Shown: one piece after another, positions 7,626-15,213 of the stretch
How the letters are laid out: the number at the start of each line of letters is the position of its first letter
Numbering within the stretch: position 1 is the stretch's first letter
Assembly (NCBI GenBank): GCA_020054815.1
Contig: JAIHAN010000013.1
Coordinates: forward strand, 1 to 34,560
Direction: 5' to 3'
Length of the DNA stretch: 34,560 nt
From: Peptococcaceae bacterium
GTDB lineage: Bacteria > Bacillota > Peptococcia > DRI-13
Notes under the pieces: model-generated
The model's input: only the letters and a program-made list of their open reading frames with translations
Told to the model about the DNA's origin: nothing
The model's database searches: none
Position numbers and translations under genes: made by a program

Positions 7626-9182
7626 TTATGGTACTACAACTATCGCCGCCGAGCTTGTGTTACCACCCGGTATCCACTGAGAAGCAGCAGCCCGTTCCTC
7701 GAGCTGGAGACCATCGATATAAAAGGCTGTATTGGCGGCATAATTGTTTAAAGTAACCTGTAATGACAAATTACCTGTCCTTTGTGGGAGATTAAAGGTC
7801 ACACTTCTTCTTTCCCAATCTCCTGAAGCTGTAAAAGTCAGGGAGCCTCCGGAGGGGTAAGTATTCCTGTCATTGTCATAAACCACAACTCGTAATGGGG
7901 TCCCCTGGGGGGCTTTGATATAAAAGGAAAAAGTGAAAGTTCCAGATATCTGACTGCCTTGATAAGGGATATTGACTCCCTGCCAGTTATTATATGTGTT
8001 TGTTATTACCTTAAGCGAGGCATTTCCCTGCCACTTCTCAATGGTATCCCGGGTGAGAACCGCCCCAGCGTATGTATTAAAACCATAGGGCGAGAACCCA
8101 GTCGTATTTGTTTCCACGTTACTCTGGTTAAGGGTTAAGAGATTACGGGTTACTTCCCTTTGCTGGTAACGAATGTCCTGCCAGTTACCATTATTGATCT
8201 TTAACTGGGCTTTAGTAAGATAATAATCGCCCGCTACAGGTGGTACCCAGTTACTTGCCGGTAAAACTAGGGTAACAGGATTGCTCTCATTATTTGCAGG
8301 TATCAATAGGTCCTGAGCAGCACTGGCAACAAACTGCCACTCTTCACTGCCTCCGGCTCTTTTAAGGGTAAAGCGATAAAGTACATTTCTTATACTAATA
8401 TCACTGGCGGAAGAGTTGGTTAGCTGGGGTCTCAGGGTAGTAACTTGCCCTACTCTTGGATTCTGGGGATCAAGCTTTATAGAAAGGGTCAGGGAACTAA
8501 GATTGATATTGGGATTCGTAGCGCTATTTTGGCTGTATTCCACAATTCTAAAGCCGTCTAACTTAACACTCAGATAATCACCTGTACTTAAATTAGCCGG
8601 TTTTTTATCAGGTGTAAAATAAGCGGTCCTTAAGACACCTCCCGTTTCTATGACAACCCAGGTATTCACGCCTATAGAATAGACAAAACGAACTGTCCCA
8701 GCGAACTGGACTACTTCGTCTTCCAGATCATTATCATCAATTCTATTTTTTAGGATTGTATACAGTTCCAGTCCTGTCACTGGTTTATTGGGTTCAAAGA
8801 GGATCTTGCCATGGGGCAGCTTTTCAAAAGACATCAGTTCTTCTTCAATCACGAAGGCCACAGCTTTTCTGTATTGTTGAGGAATGGCCCATCTATCCGC
8901 CACGTTCTCCAGGACGTCATTGGTCCGCCGAAACTTGTCGTAATCATTATATCCTTCCGCCAACAAGTGGGCGACCTGGGCTCTGGTCAGATAGCGAATC
9001 TCCCAGAAATTACCTAAATTATGCTCAATTTTCTTGGCTATACCCGGCGGCAGCCGGAAACTTTTTTTCCAATTCTTCACCCAATCCTTGTCATCGTCGG
9101 CATAAGCCTTCTGCGGCCCACAGGCCATGCCACCTGCAATCAGGCACAGCACGAGGCAAAAAATCAGCAACCTTTTTTTCAT
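7626..9182 (-). CDS. Secreted protein with C-terminal carbohydrate-binding-like domain
   Basis: The 518-residue protein begins with a Sec signal peptide (MKKRLLIFCLVLCLIAGG...), probably cut after AYA before DDDKDW. A helical region with SLH-like character follows (YLTRAQVAHLLAEG, then KPVTGLELYTIL), then a small beta domain about 160-215 (VQFAGTVRFVYSIGVNTWVVIE). A middle region resembles an Ig-like fold, and residues about 345-505 form a beta-sandwich typical of CBM4/9-like modules (GNASLKVITNTYNNWQGV, TFSFYIKAPQGTPLRVVVYD, ending FYIDGLQLEE). No catalytic domain is visible. It probably binds polysaccharide or cell wall outside the cell. It stands alone, with its own terminator and ATG 9182 after AAAGGAGG. 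Confidence 0.75.
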   Translation of the reverse strand: MKKRLLIFCLVLCLIAGGMACGPQKAYADDDKDWVKNWKKSFRLPPGIAKKIEHNLGNFWEIRYLTRAQVAHLLAEGYNDYDKFRRTNDVLENVADRWAIPQQYRKAVAFVIEEELMSFEKLPHGKILFEPNKPVTGLELYTILKNRIDDNDLEDEVVQFAGTVRFVYSIGVNTWVVIETGGVLRTAYFTPDKKPANLSTGDYLSVKLDGFRIVEYSQNSATNPNINLSSLTLSIKLDPQNPRVGQVTTLRPQLTNSSASDISIRNVLYRFTLKRAGGSEEWQFVASAAQDLLIPANNESNPVTLVLPASNWVPPVAGDYYLTKAQLKINNGNWQDIRYQQREVTRNLLTLNQSNVETNTTGFSPYGFNTYAGAVLTRDTIEKWQGNASLKVITNTYNNWQGVNIPYQGSQISGTFTFSFYIKAPQGTPLRVVVYDNDRNTYPSGGSLTFTASGDWERRSVTFNLPQRTGNLSLQVTLNNYAANTAFYIDGLQLEERAAASQWIPGGNTSSAAIVVVP

Positions 9183-9202
9183 ACATATACAACCTCCTTT
9201 AA

Positions 9203-9235
9203 TTTTCCATTAATATGTATACGTTTTCCATTAAT
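9203..9235. repeat. Direct repeat upstream of the CBM-like gene, possible operator
   Basis: The 12-mer TTTTCCATTAAT occurs twice with start points 21 bp apart (two helical turns), immediately upstream of the ribosome binding site of the gene at 7626-9182. The second copy continues into the palindrome CCATTAATGG. The geometry suits a dimeric repressor site overlapping the promoter; no regulator can be named. Confidence 0.4.
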
Positions 9236-9274
9236 GGATTTATGGGGGTGAGATGTAAAAATATGCAATAAAAA

Positions 9275-9292
9275 AAGAGGCTCTTGCCTCTT
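9275..9292 (-). terminator. Terminator overlapping the 3' end of the membrane-anchored gene
   Basis: The stem AAGAGGC-TCTT-GCCTCTT is followed on the minus strand by TTTTTATT. It overlaps the stop codon of the gene at 9291-10178. Confidence 0.85.
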
Positions 9293-10178
9293 ATAGTTTA
9301 TAACCATACTTTAGAAGAGCCTCCCGAACCTGGGGTTTGCTGAGTAAATCTTCCGTCTTCTGTTTTAAAGTTTCCTTATCCTTAGGCGATAATTGATCAT
9401 ATATTTGTTTGGCTTTTTCAATATCGGTAGGGTCCAGGGAGGTTTTCCCTTTGAGTAAAGAGATAAACTCCTTGGCCTGAGGTGAATTCAAGTCTTTTTC
9501 TAAGCCTTTTACCGATTGTCTAACTTCCTGTAACAAAACTGTTTCCTTAGTAACCATTTTAGTGACCTTGATAGTGGACAGTGCAAAAGCAGCCTGTAAG
9601 GTGCGGTTTTCCATTTTCAGATAGGCCAGATCAAAGGGGAGCCCCTGGAGATTCAGGGCAATGGTGTCTTTCTTAATGACCAAAATCTGACCATGATTTA
9701 ATTTGTCCAAAAAATATAAGACCAGGCGGGGAGGAAGAGGCATTTTCCCCAGTTTAAACTGCTCCAGTTGCAGGACAAAATTATGGGTTCCTTCTTGATA
9801 ATAGGGTTTGAAGATAGCCCCCAGACTGACTTGATAGTTATAGACTTCCACATTAGTTTTAATGTCCAATGAACCACTGGTTATTTTTAATCCAACACCT
9901 TTAACTACCCTCTGAAATTCAGTATCATTCTTAATTAAGTTTTTGAGAATTCCCTCACATTCATTCTCGGTTAAAGTTATCTTAACCGGCTCCAGGGGAT
10001 CAAGGAGAAACTTTGCCTGCAAATCATTTGCTCTTTTCTGAATATTAGAAAATTTTGGTTGGGCCTCCATGTTCAGTTCAGGATACCAGGATGAGGTAGC
10101 AAGGGCAATCCCCAGGTAAGCTATGGGAAAGGTAACAAGTATGATAAATAATACAATAGTGCCTTTCAGTAAACGCAT
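9291..10178 (-). CDS. Membrane-anchored protein of unknown function
   Basis: The 295-residue product has one N-terminal membrane segment (GTIVLFIILVTFPIAYLGIALA) and an extracytoplasmic domain. This domain is of mixed alpha/beta character with a central part (KITLTENECEGILKNLI, later KLGKMPLPPRLVLYFL) faintly reminiscent of the DUF2140/YpmS group, but I cannot assign it. The C-terminal 80 residues are charged and helical. The ORF-track start at 10187 is a GTG inside the ribosome binding region; ATG 10178 after GGGGGTG is better. It forms a single-gene unit between two terminators. Function unknown. Confidence 0.75.
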   Translation of the reverse strand: MRLLKGTIVLFIILVTFPIAYLGIALATSSWYPELNMEAQPKFSNIQKRANDLQAKFLLDPLEPVKITLTENECEGILKNLIKNDTEFQRVVKGVGLKITSGSLDIKTNVEVYNYQVSLGAIFKPYYQEGTHNFVLQLEQFKLGKMPLPPRLVLYFLDKLNHGQILVIKKDTIALNLQGLPFDLAYLKMENRTLQAAFALSTIKVTKMVTKETVLLQEVRQSVKGLEKDLNSPQAKEFISLLKGKTSLDPTDIEKAKQIYDQLSPKDKETLKQKTEDLLSKPQVREALLKYGYKL

Positions 10179-10297
10179 GGGAAGCACACCCCCTTACTCT
10201 ATGATACGCCGGCAAGATCACTTTTGAGCACTCTGCCATTGCTTTATATTTTTAGTATTCTACCCCTGGCCCCTTTTTCCTTTTTGCATATTAAAAC

Positions 10298-10322
10298 AAA
10301 ACGCCGCAACCTGCAGCGTTTT
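10298..10322 (-). terminator. Terminator of the amino-acid ABC operon
   Basis: The stem AAAACGC / GCGTTTT encloses a second short stem GCA/TGC. On the minus strand it is followed by GTTTTAAT. It lies 20 bp past the stop of the ATPase gene. Confidence 0.75.
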
Positions 10323-10342
10323 CGACCGTCTAAGAATTCATA

Positions 10343-11065
10343 TTATAATATTTTGCTTAGGAAAGCTCTGGTTCTTTCATTCTTAGGGTTAGTAAAAATT
10401 TCTTCAGGTTTTCCTTCTTCAATAATACGCCCCTCATCCATAAAGAGAACCCGGTCTGCCACCTCACGGGCAAAACCCATTTCATGGGTCACCACTACCA
10501 TGGTCATACCTTCCTTGGCTAAATCTTTCATAACAGCAAGGACCTCTCCTACCAATTCCGGGTCCAAAGCCGAAGTCGGCTCATCAAAAAGCATAATCAG
10601 CGGTTCCATAGCCAATGCCCGGGCTATGGCCACCCTCTGCTGCTGGCCGCCGGAAAGCTGAGATGGCCGGGAAGAAAACTTATCTCCCAGTCCCACCTTT
10701 TCTAAAAGGACTTTCCCTTTGTCCACAGCCTCTTCCTTGGGAACTTTTTTTACCGTTACCGGTCCTTCTATCACATTTTCTAAAGCAGTCATATGGGGAA
10801 AAAGATTAAACCTTTGGAATACCATGCCGATTTGACTGCGCAAACGGATGACATCATGCGGGTCCGCACCGAGACGTTCCCCGTTGATCATGATTTCTCC
10901 CGCCTCCGGTTTCTCCAGGTAATTGAGACAGCGGAGTAAGGTACTCTTACCCGAACCGCTGGGGCCTATGATTACGACAACTTCACCAGGGGCCACCTCT
11001 AAACTGACATCCCTTAGAACTTGTAAACTGCCAAAGCGTTTACTGAGATTTCTTACACTAATCAT
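10343..11065 (-). CDS. Polar amino-acid ABC transporter ATP-binding protein (GlnQ type)
   Basis: The 240-residue ATPase has all motifs of the polar amino-acid uptake subfamily: Walker [10 protein letters not shown] near residue 34, the Q-loop region [20 protein letters not shown], the signature [15 protein letters not shown], Walker [16 protein letters not shown] and the switch histidine in VVTHEMGFA. Length matches GlnQ/ArtP relatives. ATG 11065 follows GGGGAGG. It is the last gene of a binding-protein, permease, ATPase operon, 22 bp after the permease, and powers import. Specificity cannot be fixed from the ATPase; gene symbols such as glnQ would overstate it. Confidence 0.96.
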   Translation of the reverse strand: MISVRNLSKRFGSLQVLRDVSLEVAPGEVVVIIGPSGSGKSTLLRCLNYLEKPEAGEIMINGERLGADPHDVIRLRSQIGMVFQRFNLFPHMTALENVIEGPVTVKKVPKEEAVDKGKVLLEKVGLGDKFSSRPSQLSGGQQQRVAIARALAMEPLIMLFDEPTSALDPELVGEVLAVMKDLAKEGMTMVVVTHEMGFAREVADRVLFMDEGRIIEEGKPEEIFTNPKNERTRAFLSKIL

Positions 11066-11087
11066 CCAAAAGCCTCCCCAAGATGCC

Positions 11088-11741
11088 TTATTCGGATAAG
11101 GCCAACTTGTTCTCCACCTTATTGAACACTATGGTAAAGATGGTTGTCAAGGCAAGATAAAGGAGGGCGGCGGCAGCATAATTTTCCAGAGGCCTGAAAT
11201 CTGAGGCTGCGTTGAGCTGGGCCTGCCGCAAGATTTCTACCATGGTGATGACCGAAGCCAGAGACGTGTCTTTCGTTAAGGTGATAAATTCATTGCCCAT
11301 AGGGGGAATCAGACGCCGGTAGGTCTGGGGAATAATCACCCGCCGCATAGCCTGGCCATAAGTCATGCCCAAAGAGAGGGCTGCTTCCATCTGACCCTTG
11401 TCGATGGAGAGTATAGCTGCCCGGATGATTTCCGCAATATAGGCCCCGCCGCAGAGGCTTATACCTATCACTGCTGATTGAAAAGCACTGAACTCTATGC
11501 CGAATTCGGCCAAAGCATAGTAAATGAAAATTAACTGGACTAAAAGAGGAATACCCCGGAAAATCCAGGTGTAAAAACGTCCTAAGTAATTGAGAAAGGG
11601 ATTGTTGGAGATCTTGGCCAGAGCAATGAAAAGACCGATAAAAGTTCCAAAGGTAATGCCCAACGACGCCAGCTCTACCGTTGTTACAGCCGCTTTTAAA
11701 AAAAGAGGCATAATTCTCAGCAAATAATCAATAGTGTCCAC
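11088..11741 (-). CDS. Polar amino-acid ABC transporter permease
   Basis: The 217-residue membrane protein belongs to the HisM/GlnP family: about five hydrophobic segments, the N-terminal [24 protein letters not shown] and the cytoplasmic EAA loop [29 protein letters not shown] that docks to the ATPase. The start is GTG 11741 with GAGGGGG at correct spacing. It follows the binding-protein gene after a 292-bp gap containing a terminator-like hairpin and a 91-bp tandem duplication, so its expression is probably set below that of the binding protein. Only one permease is present, so it likely works as a homodimer. Confidence 0.95.
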   Translation of the reverse strand: MDTIDYLLRIMPLFLKAAVTTVELASLGITFGTFIGLFIALAKISNNPFLNYLGRFYTWIFRGIPLLVQLIFIYYALAEFGIEFSAFQSAVIGISLCGGAYIAEIIRAAILSIDKGQMEAALSLGMTYGQAMRRVIIPQTYRRLIPPMGNEFITLTKDTSLASVITMVEILRQAQLNAASDFRPLENYAAAALLYLALTTIFTIVFNKVENKLALSE

Positions 11742-11754
11742 AACTCATCCCCCT

Positions 11755-11936
11755 CAAAGAAAACTTGGCTCGTGCCGAGCCGAAGGCGACGGCAGGAGCC
11801 CTAGTTGCACTTGTGCCTCTTAAAAAAAACACATGCAGTCTGGTGCAAAGAAAACTTGGCTCGTGCCGAGCCGAAGGCGACGGCAGGAGCCCTAGTTGCA
11901 CTTGTGCCTCTTAAAAGAAACACATGCAGTCTGGTG
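11755..11936. repeat. Tandem duplication of a 91-bp unit with hairpin
   Basis: Positions 11755-11845 and 11846-11936 are identical at 90 of 91 bases (the single difference is in an A-run). Each unit contains GGCTCG-TGC-CGAGCC (11767-11781 and 11858-11872), and on the minus strand each hairpin is followed by AAGTTTTCTTT. The units sit between the binding-protein gene and the permease gene. They may be repeated attenuators or an expandable intergenic element; the ORF-track ORF at 11805-12050 is only a readthrough of this repeat. Confidence 0.93.
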
Positions 11937-11950
11937 CAAAAAGAAAGTTT

Positions 11951-11983
11951 AGCTTCCGCCCCCAGAAACAAAGGGCGGAAGCT
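11951..11983 (-). terminator. Terminator or attenuator after the binding-protein gene
   Basis: A perfect 11-bp stem AGCTTCCGCCC / GGGCGGAAGCT has an 11-nt loop and is followed on the minus strand by AAACTTTCTTTTT. It lies about 50 bp past the binding-protein stop and probably lets only part of the transcripts reach permease and ATPase. The plus-strand side is also T-rich. Confidence 0.8.
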
Positions 11984-12033
11984 TTCTTTTTCCTTACGCT
12001 ATTTGTACATCTCAAATACAGAAATTATTATAC

Positions 12034-12885
12034 TTAAATATCCTTGGTAATGTCAAACCCTAACCATTTTTCGGAGATTTTCTTAAGGGTGCCATCCTTC
12101 TTCATTTCATCAATGGCTTTATTTAAGGCCTCCAATAATTCCTTATCTTCTTTGCGTACAGCAATTCCGATCTTTTCGTCCCCCATGATCTCCCCTACCT
12201 GTTTGAAAGTACCAGGCTTTTTATCCAGGTAGGTCTTTACGGCAAAAGCATCAATGATAATGGCGTCCAGGCGGCCATTATTCAGATCGTTGAAGGCTAA
12301 TGGGAACTCCTTGTAAAGTTTCATCTGATCATCGGCAAAACCAGCTTTCTTGGCATATTCGTAGCCAGTACTGCCGGACTGTGTTCCTAATTTGCCGGGT
12401 TTTACATCCTTGAGACTTTTAATGGTTTCGTTATTGGCTTTTACTACCAGAGCCTGACCGGCCTTACCGTAGGGACCGGCAAAGTTAACTTCGGCCAGTC
12501 TCTTTTCCGTGATGTTCATTCCGGAAATAATCACGTCAAACTTCTTGGCTTTTAGAGAAGCAACCACCGTATCCCAGACAGTGGGCTGCCAAACAATCTC
12601 CACACCGATACGCTTGCTAATTTCCTTAGCCATGTCTATATCAAAACCAACCAGTTCGCCTTTCTCGTTTCTGAAACCCATAGGAGGATAAGCATCGTCT
12701 AAACCAGCCACAATCTTTCCTGCTTTTTTAACCCTTTCCAGGCTGTTTTCAGCAGCAGGTTGGGGTGCTGGAGCAGGCGCCGGCTGGGGTTGAGGCTTGG
12801 GCTCTTCTTTCTTCCCACAACCCGTAAAAATTAGGCTAAGGCCGAGTAAAAGAATCAGTGCTACCAAAAGGGATTTCCTTAACAT
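12034..12885 (-). CDS. Polar amino-acid ABC transporter substrate-binding lipoprotein
   Basis: The protein has a lipoprotein signal peptide ending LIFTGCGKK (Cys about residue 23), then a Pro/Ala/Gln-rich linker and a family-3 solute-binding domain: VAGLDDAYPPMGFRNEKGELVGFDIDMA, FDVIISGMNITEKR (the Arg usually contacts the amino-acid carboxylate) and a C-terminal KKDGTLKKISEKWLG. I use ATG 12885 (283 residues), after GGAGATAAAG, instead of the GTG at 12903, which lies in the ribosome binding site. It is the first gene of the ABC operon, with a plausible sigma-A promoter just upstream. The ligand is a polar amino acid. Lysine would fit the nearby aminomutase gene, but that is only a guess. Confidence 0.94.
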   Translation of the reverse strand: MLRKSLLVALILLLGLSLIFTGCGKKEEPKPQPQPAPAPAPQPAAENSLERVKKAGKIVAGLDDAYPPMGFRNEKGELVGFDIDMAKEISKRIGVEIVWQPTVWDTVVASLKAKKFDVIISGMNITEKRLAEVNFAGPYGKAGQALVVKANNETIKSLKDVKPGKLGTQSGSTGYEYAKKAGFADDQMKLYKEFPLAFNDLNNGRLDAIIIDAFAVKTYLDKKPGTFKQVGEIMGDEKIGIAVRKEDKELLEALNKAIDEMKKDGTLKKISEKWLGFDITKDI

Positions 12886-12924
12886 TACTTTATCTCCTCT
12901 CACTAATTTGTTTTCGATGGCATT

Positions 12925-12953
12925 ATTTTAGCATGTTAAAGCATTAAATTCAA
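12925..12953 (-). promoter_or_regulatory. Sigma-A promoter of the ABC operon
   Basis: The minus strand carries TTGAAT, 17 bp, TAAAAT, about 40 bp upstream of the binding-protein start. No T-box or other amino-acid-sensing leader motif is visible between promoter and start. Confidence 0.5.
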
Positions 12954-13060
12954 TTATTAATTTTTTAATTCATTAACAAATTGGTAGTAAATTTTTCCCT
13001 CTCCCGGGCAGCATGCAAAAGGGCAATACGTAAAACAATAAATAACAGGAGGTGGTGTCA

Positions 13061-13198
13061 ATGCTCTATAAACGAGACCGTGCCTGGCGAGCGAAGAGCA
13101 GTTTACGGGAGAAACTAGCTCTCTTAGCCATGGGTCGTCCAGTGGATGATGTCTTTGACCCCTTTGCCTCCGAGATAAAACAGATAAAAGAAGATTAG
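13061..13198 (+). CDS. Small hypothetical protein, 45 residues
   Basis: This gene is too short for the ORF track. ATG 13061 follows AGGAGGTG with good spacing, the frame runs 45 codons (MLYKRDRAWRAKSSLREKL ... SEIKQIKED) and a clean intrinsic terminator starts 14 bp after the TAG. The protein has a basic, probably helical N-terminal half and an acidic C-terminal end, with no signal peptide or membrane segment. I do not recognise a family. The complete set of signals (RBS, ORF, terminator) makes it a likely real gene. It lies upstream of the aminomutase gene on the same strand, but its terminator separates the two. Confidence 0.72.
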   Translation: MLYKRDRAWRAKSSLREKLALLAMGRPVDDVFDPFASEIKQIKED

Positions 13199-13211
13199 TT
13201 TCCTCTTTTTA

Positions 13212-13231
13212 CCTAAGGCTACAACCTTAGG
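13212..13231 (+). terminator. Terminator after the 45-residue gene
   Basis: The perfect stem CCTAAGG-CTACAA-CCTTAGG is followed by TTTTCTTTG, a typical rho-independent terminator. Confidence 0.88.
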
Positions 13232-13284
13232 TTTTCTTTGTAGTTATATGGCGAAAAAAAATACTGGTAAAAAATTACTGCATC

Positions 13285-13314
13285 TTGCAATCGACAACCC
13301 ATTAATGTTATAAT
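13285..13314 (+). promoter_or_regulatory. Sigma-A promoter of the lysine aminomutase gene
   Basis: TTGCAA, an 18-bp spacer and a perfect TATAAT lie 35 bp before the start codon, downstream of the previous gene's terminator. The -35 matches four of six bases. Confidence 0.5.
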
Positions 13315-13348
13315 AAGTTGTAAGTTTTAGATAAAGGAGGTATCGCCT

Positions 13349-14566
13349 ATGGCAATGAACATACAGGAAGTTCTGACCCAATCATTGTCTATTGAAGGTA
13401 AAGCCCGGTGGAACGACTGGCGCTGGCATATGAAGAACCGTATTACCAATGCCGAAGAACTGCAAAACTACATAGACCTGACACCGGAAGAAGTGAAGGG
13501 AATCTCCGCCTGCCTGAAACAGTTCCGGATGGCCATTACCCCTTATTATGCCTCCTTAATGGACCCAGCGAATCCTAATTGCCCCATCAGAAAGCAGGCT
13601 ATTCCTTCCGTACAGGAGTTAGTTTCTTATAAATGCGACCTGGATGACCCCCTCAATGAGGAAAGTGATTCACCTGTCCCTGGCTTAACTCATCGTTATC
13701 CAGACCGGGCATTACTCTTAGTTACGGACCAGTGCTCCATGTACTGCCGTCACTGCACACGCCGCCGTATGGCAGGACAAAAAGACAGGGCTCTTCCCCG
13801 TAAACAGGTAGAGATAGCCCTGGAGTATATTAGGAAGACCCCGGTCATCCGGGACGTGATCATCTCCGGTGGTGATCCCCTTACACTGCCCGACTCGGAA
13901 ATCGAATTTCTGTTAAAAGAACTTCGTGCTATTCCCCACGTGGAAATTATCCGCATCGGGACACGTACTCCTGTGGTCCTGCCCCAACGCATCACAAGAG
14001 AGCTTTGCCAGGTGATCCAAAAATACCACCCGGTATGGATCAATACCCACTTCAATCACCCCAAAGAGATAACCCCGGAAGCCAAGGCTGCCTGTGAACG
14101 GATGGCTAACCACGGTATACCGGTGGGAAACCAGAGCGTCCTTTTAAAAGGGGTAAACGATTGTCCTCACATTATGAAAGAGTTAATGAGAAAACTCCTA
14201 CAAATCCGTGTGCGCCCCTACTATATCTACCAGTGCGACCTGTCCCGCGGCATAGGGCACTTTAGAACCTCGGTAGGTAAAGGGATTCAGATTATGGAGA
14301 GTTTACGCGGTCATACCTCCGGCCTGGCAGTTCCCCATTATGTCATCGATGCTCCGGGCGGAGGCGGCAAAATACCCGTTAATCCCCAGTACCTCATCTC
14401 CCAGTCGGACCGCCAGGTGATCCTCAGGAACTACGAAGGGAAACTCTTTACCTATGCCGAACCTGAAGAGAACAAAAGCAGCTGTTCCTGTCCCGCCTGT
14501 GCCGGAGAAAGGGTGGAGACTTATGGAGTTGCTGGTATGCTGAACTACGAATATGAAGAAATCTAG
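13349..14566 (+). CDS. kamA: L-lysine 2,3-aminomutase (radical SAM, PLP-dependent)
   Basis: The 405-residue enzyme interconverts L-lysine and L-beta-lysine. The radical-SAM cluster motif is CSMYCRHC (Cys129, 133, 136). The PLP lysine lies in the glycine-rich motif PGGGGK (Lys340). The two aspartates that bind the substrate's epsilon-amino group in the Clostridium subterminale enzyme are both present (Asp296 in YQCDLS, Asp333 in VIDAPGG), so lysine rather than glutamate is the likely substrate. A zinc site is also kept (Cys271 and the C-terminal CSCPAC). Start ATG 13349 follows AAAGGAGG. The acetyltransferase AblB, which with AblA makes the osmolyte N-epsilon-acetyl-beta-lysine, is not next to it, so the use could be lysine fermentation or osmolyte synthesis. 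Confidence 0.94.
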   Translation: MAMNIQEVLTQSLSIEGKARWNDWRWHMKNRITNAEELQNYIDLTPEEVKGISACLKQFRMAITPYYASLMDPANPNCPIRKQAIPSVQELVSYKCDLDDPLNEESDSPVPGLTHRYPDRALLLVTDQCSMYCRHCTRRRMAGQKDRALPRKQVEIALEYIRKTPVIRDVIISGGDPLTLPDSEIEFLLKELRAIPHVEIIRIGTRTPVVLPQRITRELCQVIQKYHPVWINTHFNHPKEITPEAKAACERMANHGIPVGNQSVLLKGVNDCPHIMKELMRKLLQIRVRPYYIYQCDLSRGIGHFRTSVGKGIQIMESLRGHTSGLAVPHYVIDAPGGGGKIPVNPQYLISQSDRQVILRNYEGKLFTYAEPEENKSSCSCPACAGERVETYGVAGMLNYEYEEI

Positions 14567-14594
14567 AAAAAAACAATAGCCCTCCTATATATAA

Positions 14595-14632
14595 AAAGGG
14601 AGAACCACAGTAATAACAGTGGTACTCCCTTT
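14595..14632. terminator. Bidirectional terminator between kamA and rnhA
   Basis: The stem AAAGGGAG / CTCCCTTT encloses ACCAC / GTGGT. T-rich tails lie on both sides (CTTTTAC on plus, TTTATATATA on minus), serving the convergent genes kamA and rnhA. Confidence 0.78.
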
Positions 14633-14653
14633 CTTTTACAGTTGTAATCAACC

Positions 14654-14681
14654 GTTCACGGTTTACGATTCACGGTTCACG
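14654..14681. repeat. Heptanucleotide tandem repeat, GTTCACG family (4 units)
   Basis: Four consecutive 7-mers, GTTCACG GTTTACG ATTCACG GTTCACG, lie at the 3' end of rnhA and supply its last codons and stop. The same family recurs at 27459-27480. Confidence 0.85.
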
Positions 14682-15118
14682 TACCCGATGGCTTGCACGG
14701 CCAGTTTATCACAGCGGTTATTATAGAGGTTATCCCCATGGCCTTTGACCTTCACCCACTCTATGTCATGGGTTTTCGAAAGTTCCAGTAATTCCTGCCA
14801 CAGGTCCTGGTTCTCCACGGCCTGCCGCTGGGAAGTTTTCCACCCATTGGCCTGCCATTTGGCTAACCAGCCGTTTTTAAAGGCATTTACCAGGTAAGCG
14901 CTGTCACTGTATAAACGAACCTTGCAGGGATATTTCAAAGCTTTGAGAGCCTGAATGGCCGCCATAAGTTCCATACGGTTATTGGTCGTATGGGGGTCTT
15001 TGCCTTGTAGCTCTTTCTCTTTGCCCTCATAAATGAGTATGGCCCCCCATCCTCCCGGACCAGGATTACCTGAACAGGCTCCATCGGTATAAATTTCTAC
15101 GAAAGGTTTTTTCAGCAC
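14663..15118 (-). CDS. rnhA: Ribonuclease HI
   Basis: The 151-residue enzyme cleaves the RNA strand of RNA-DNA hybrids. The catalytic acids are in place: Asp12 (YTDGACSGNPGPGGWG), Glu50 (TNNRMEL), Asp72 (SDSAYLVN) and Asp137 (NNRCDKLA), with the catalytic-loop His127 in VKGHGDN. The start is GTG 15118 after AAGGAAGG. The C-terminal residues VNRES and the stop codon are encoded by the heptad repeat at 14654-14681, so the original end of the protein may have been replaced when the repeat arose. Monocistronic and convergent with kamA. Confidence 0.96.
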   Translation of the reverse strand: MLKKPFVEIYTDGACSGNPGPGGWGAILIYEGKEKELQGKDPHTTNNRMELMAAIQALKALKYPCKVRLYSDSAYLVNAFKNGWLAKWQANGWKTSQRQAVENQDLWQELLELSKTHDIEWVKVKGHGDNLYNNRCDKLAVQAIGYVNRES

Positions 15119-15158
15119 TTTTCATCCTTCCTTTTCACTTCCTCCTGACTTTACCATG

Positions 15159-15187
15159 TTTAGTCCCTGCAGGAAAAAGTGTATAAT
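15159..15187 (+). promoter_or_regulatory. Candidate promoter of the polysaccharide deacetylase gene
   Basis: A perfect TATAAT lies 14 bp before the AGGAGGTG ribosome binding site. The -35 position at 17 bp spacing is TTTAGT, a weak match, so the promoter may need an activator. Confidence 0.4.
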
Positions 15188-15213
15188 GGTCTTATCAAAT
15201 AGGAGGTGATACT

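Noticed and set aside
11805-12050. 81-residue plus-strand ORF
   Set aside because: It reads through the 91-bp tandem repeat and the hairpin; its internal repetition is a by-product of the duplication.
12886-13020. T-box leader before the amino-acid transporter
   Set aside because: No TGG-ACCGCG-type T-box sequence or specifier stem is visible; only a sigma-A-like promoter is.
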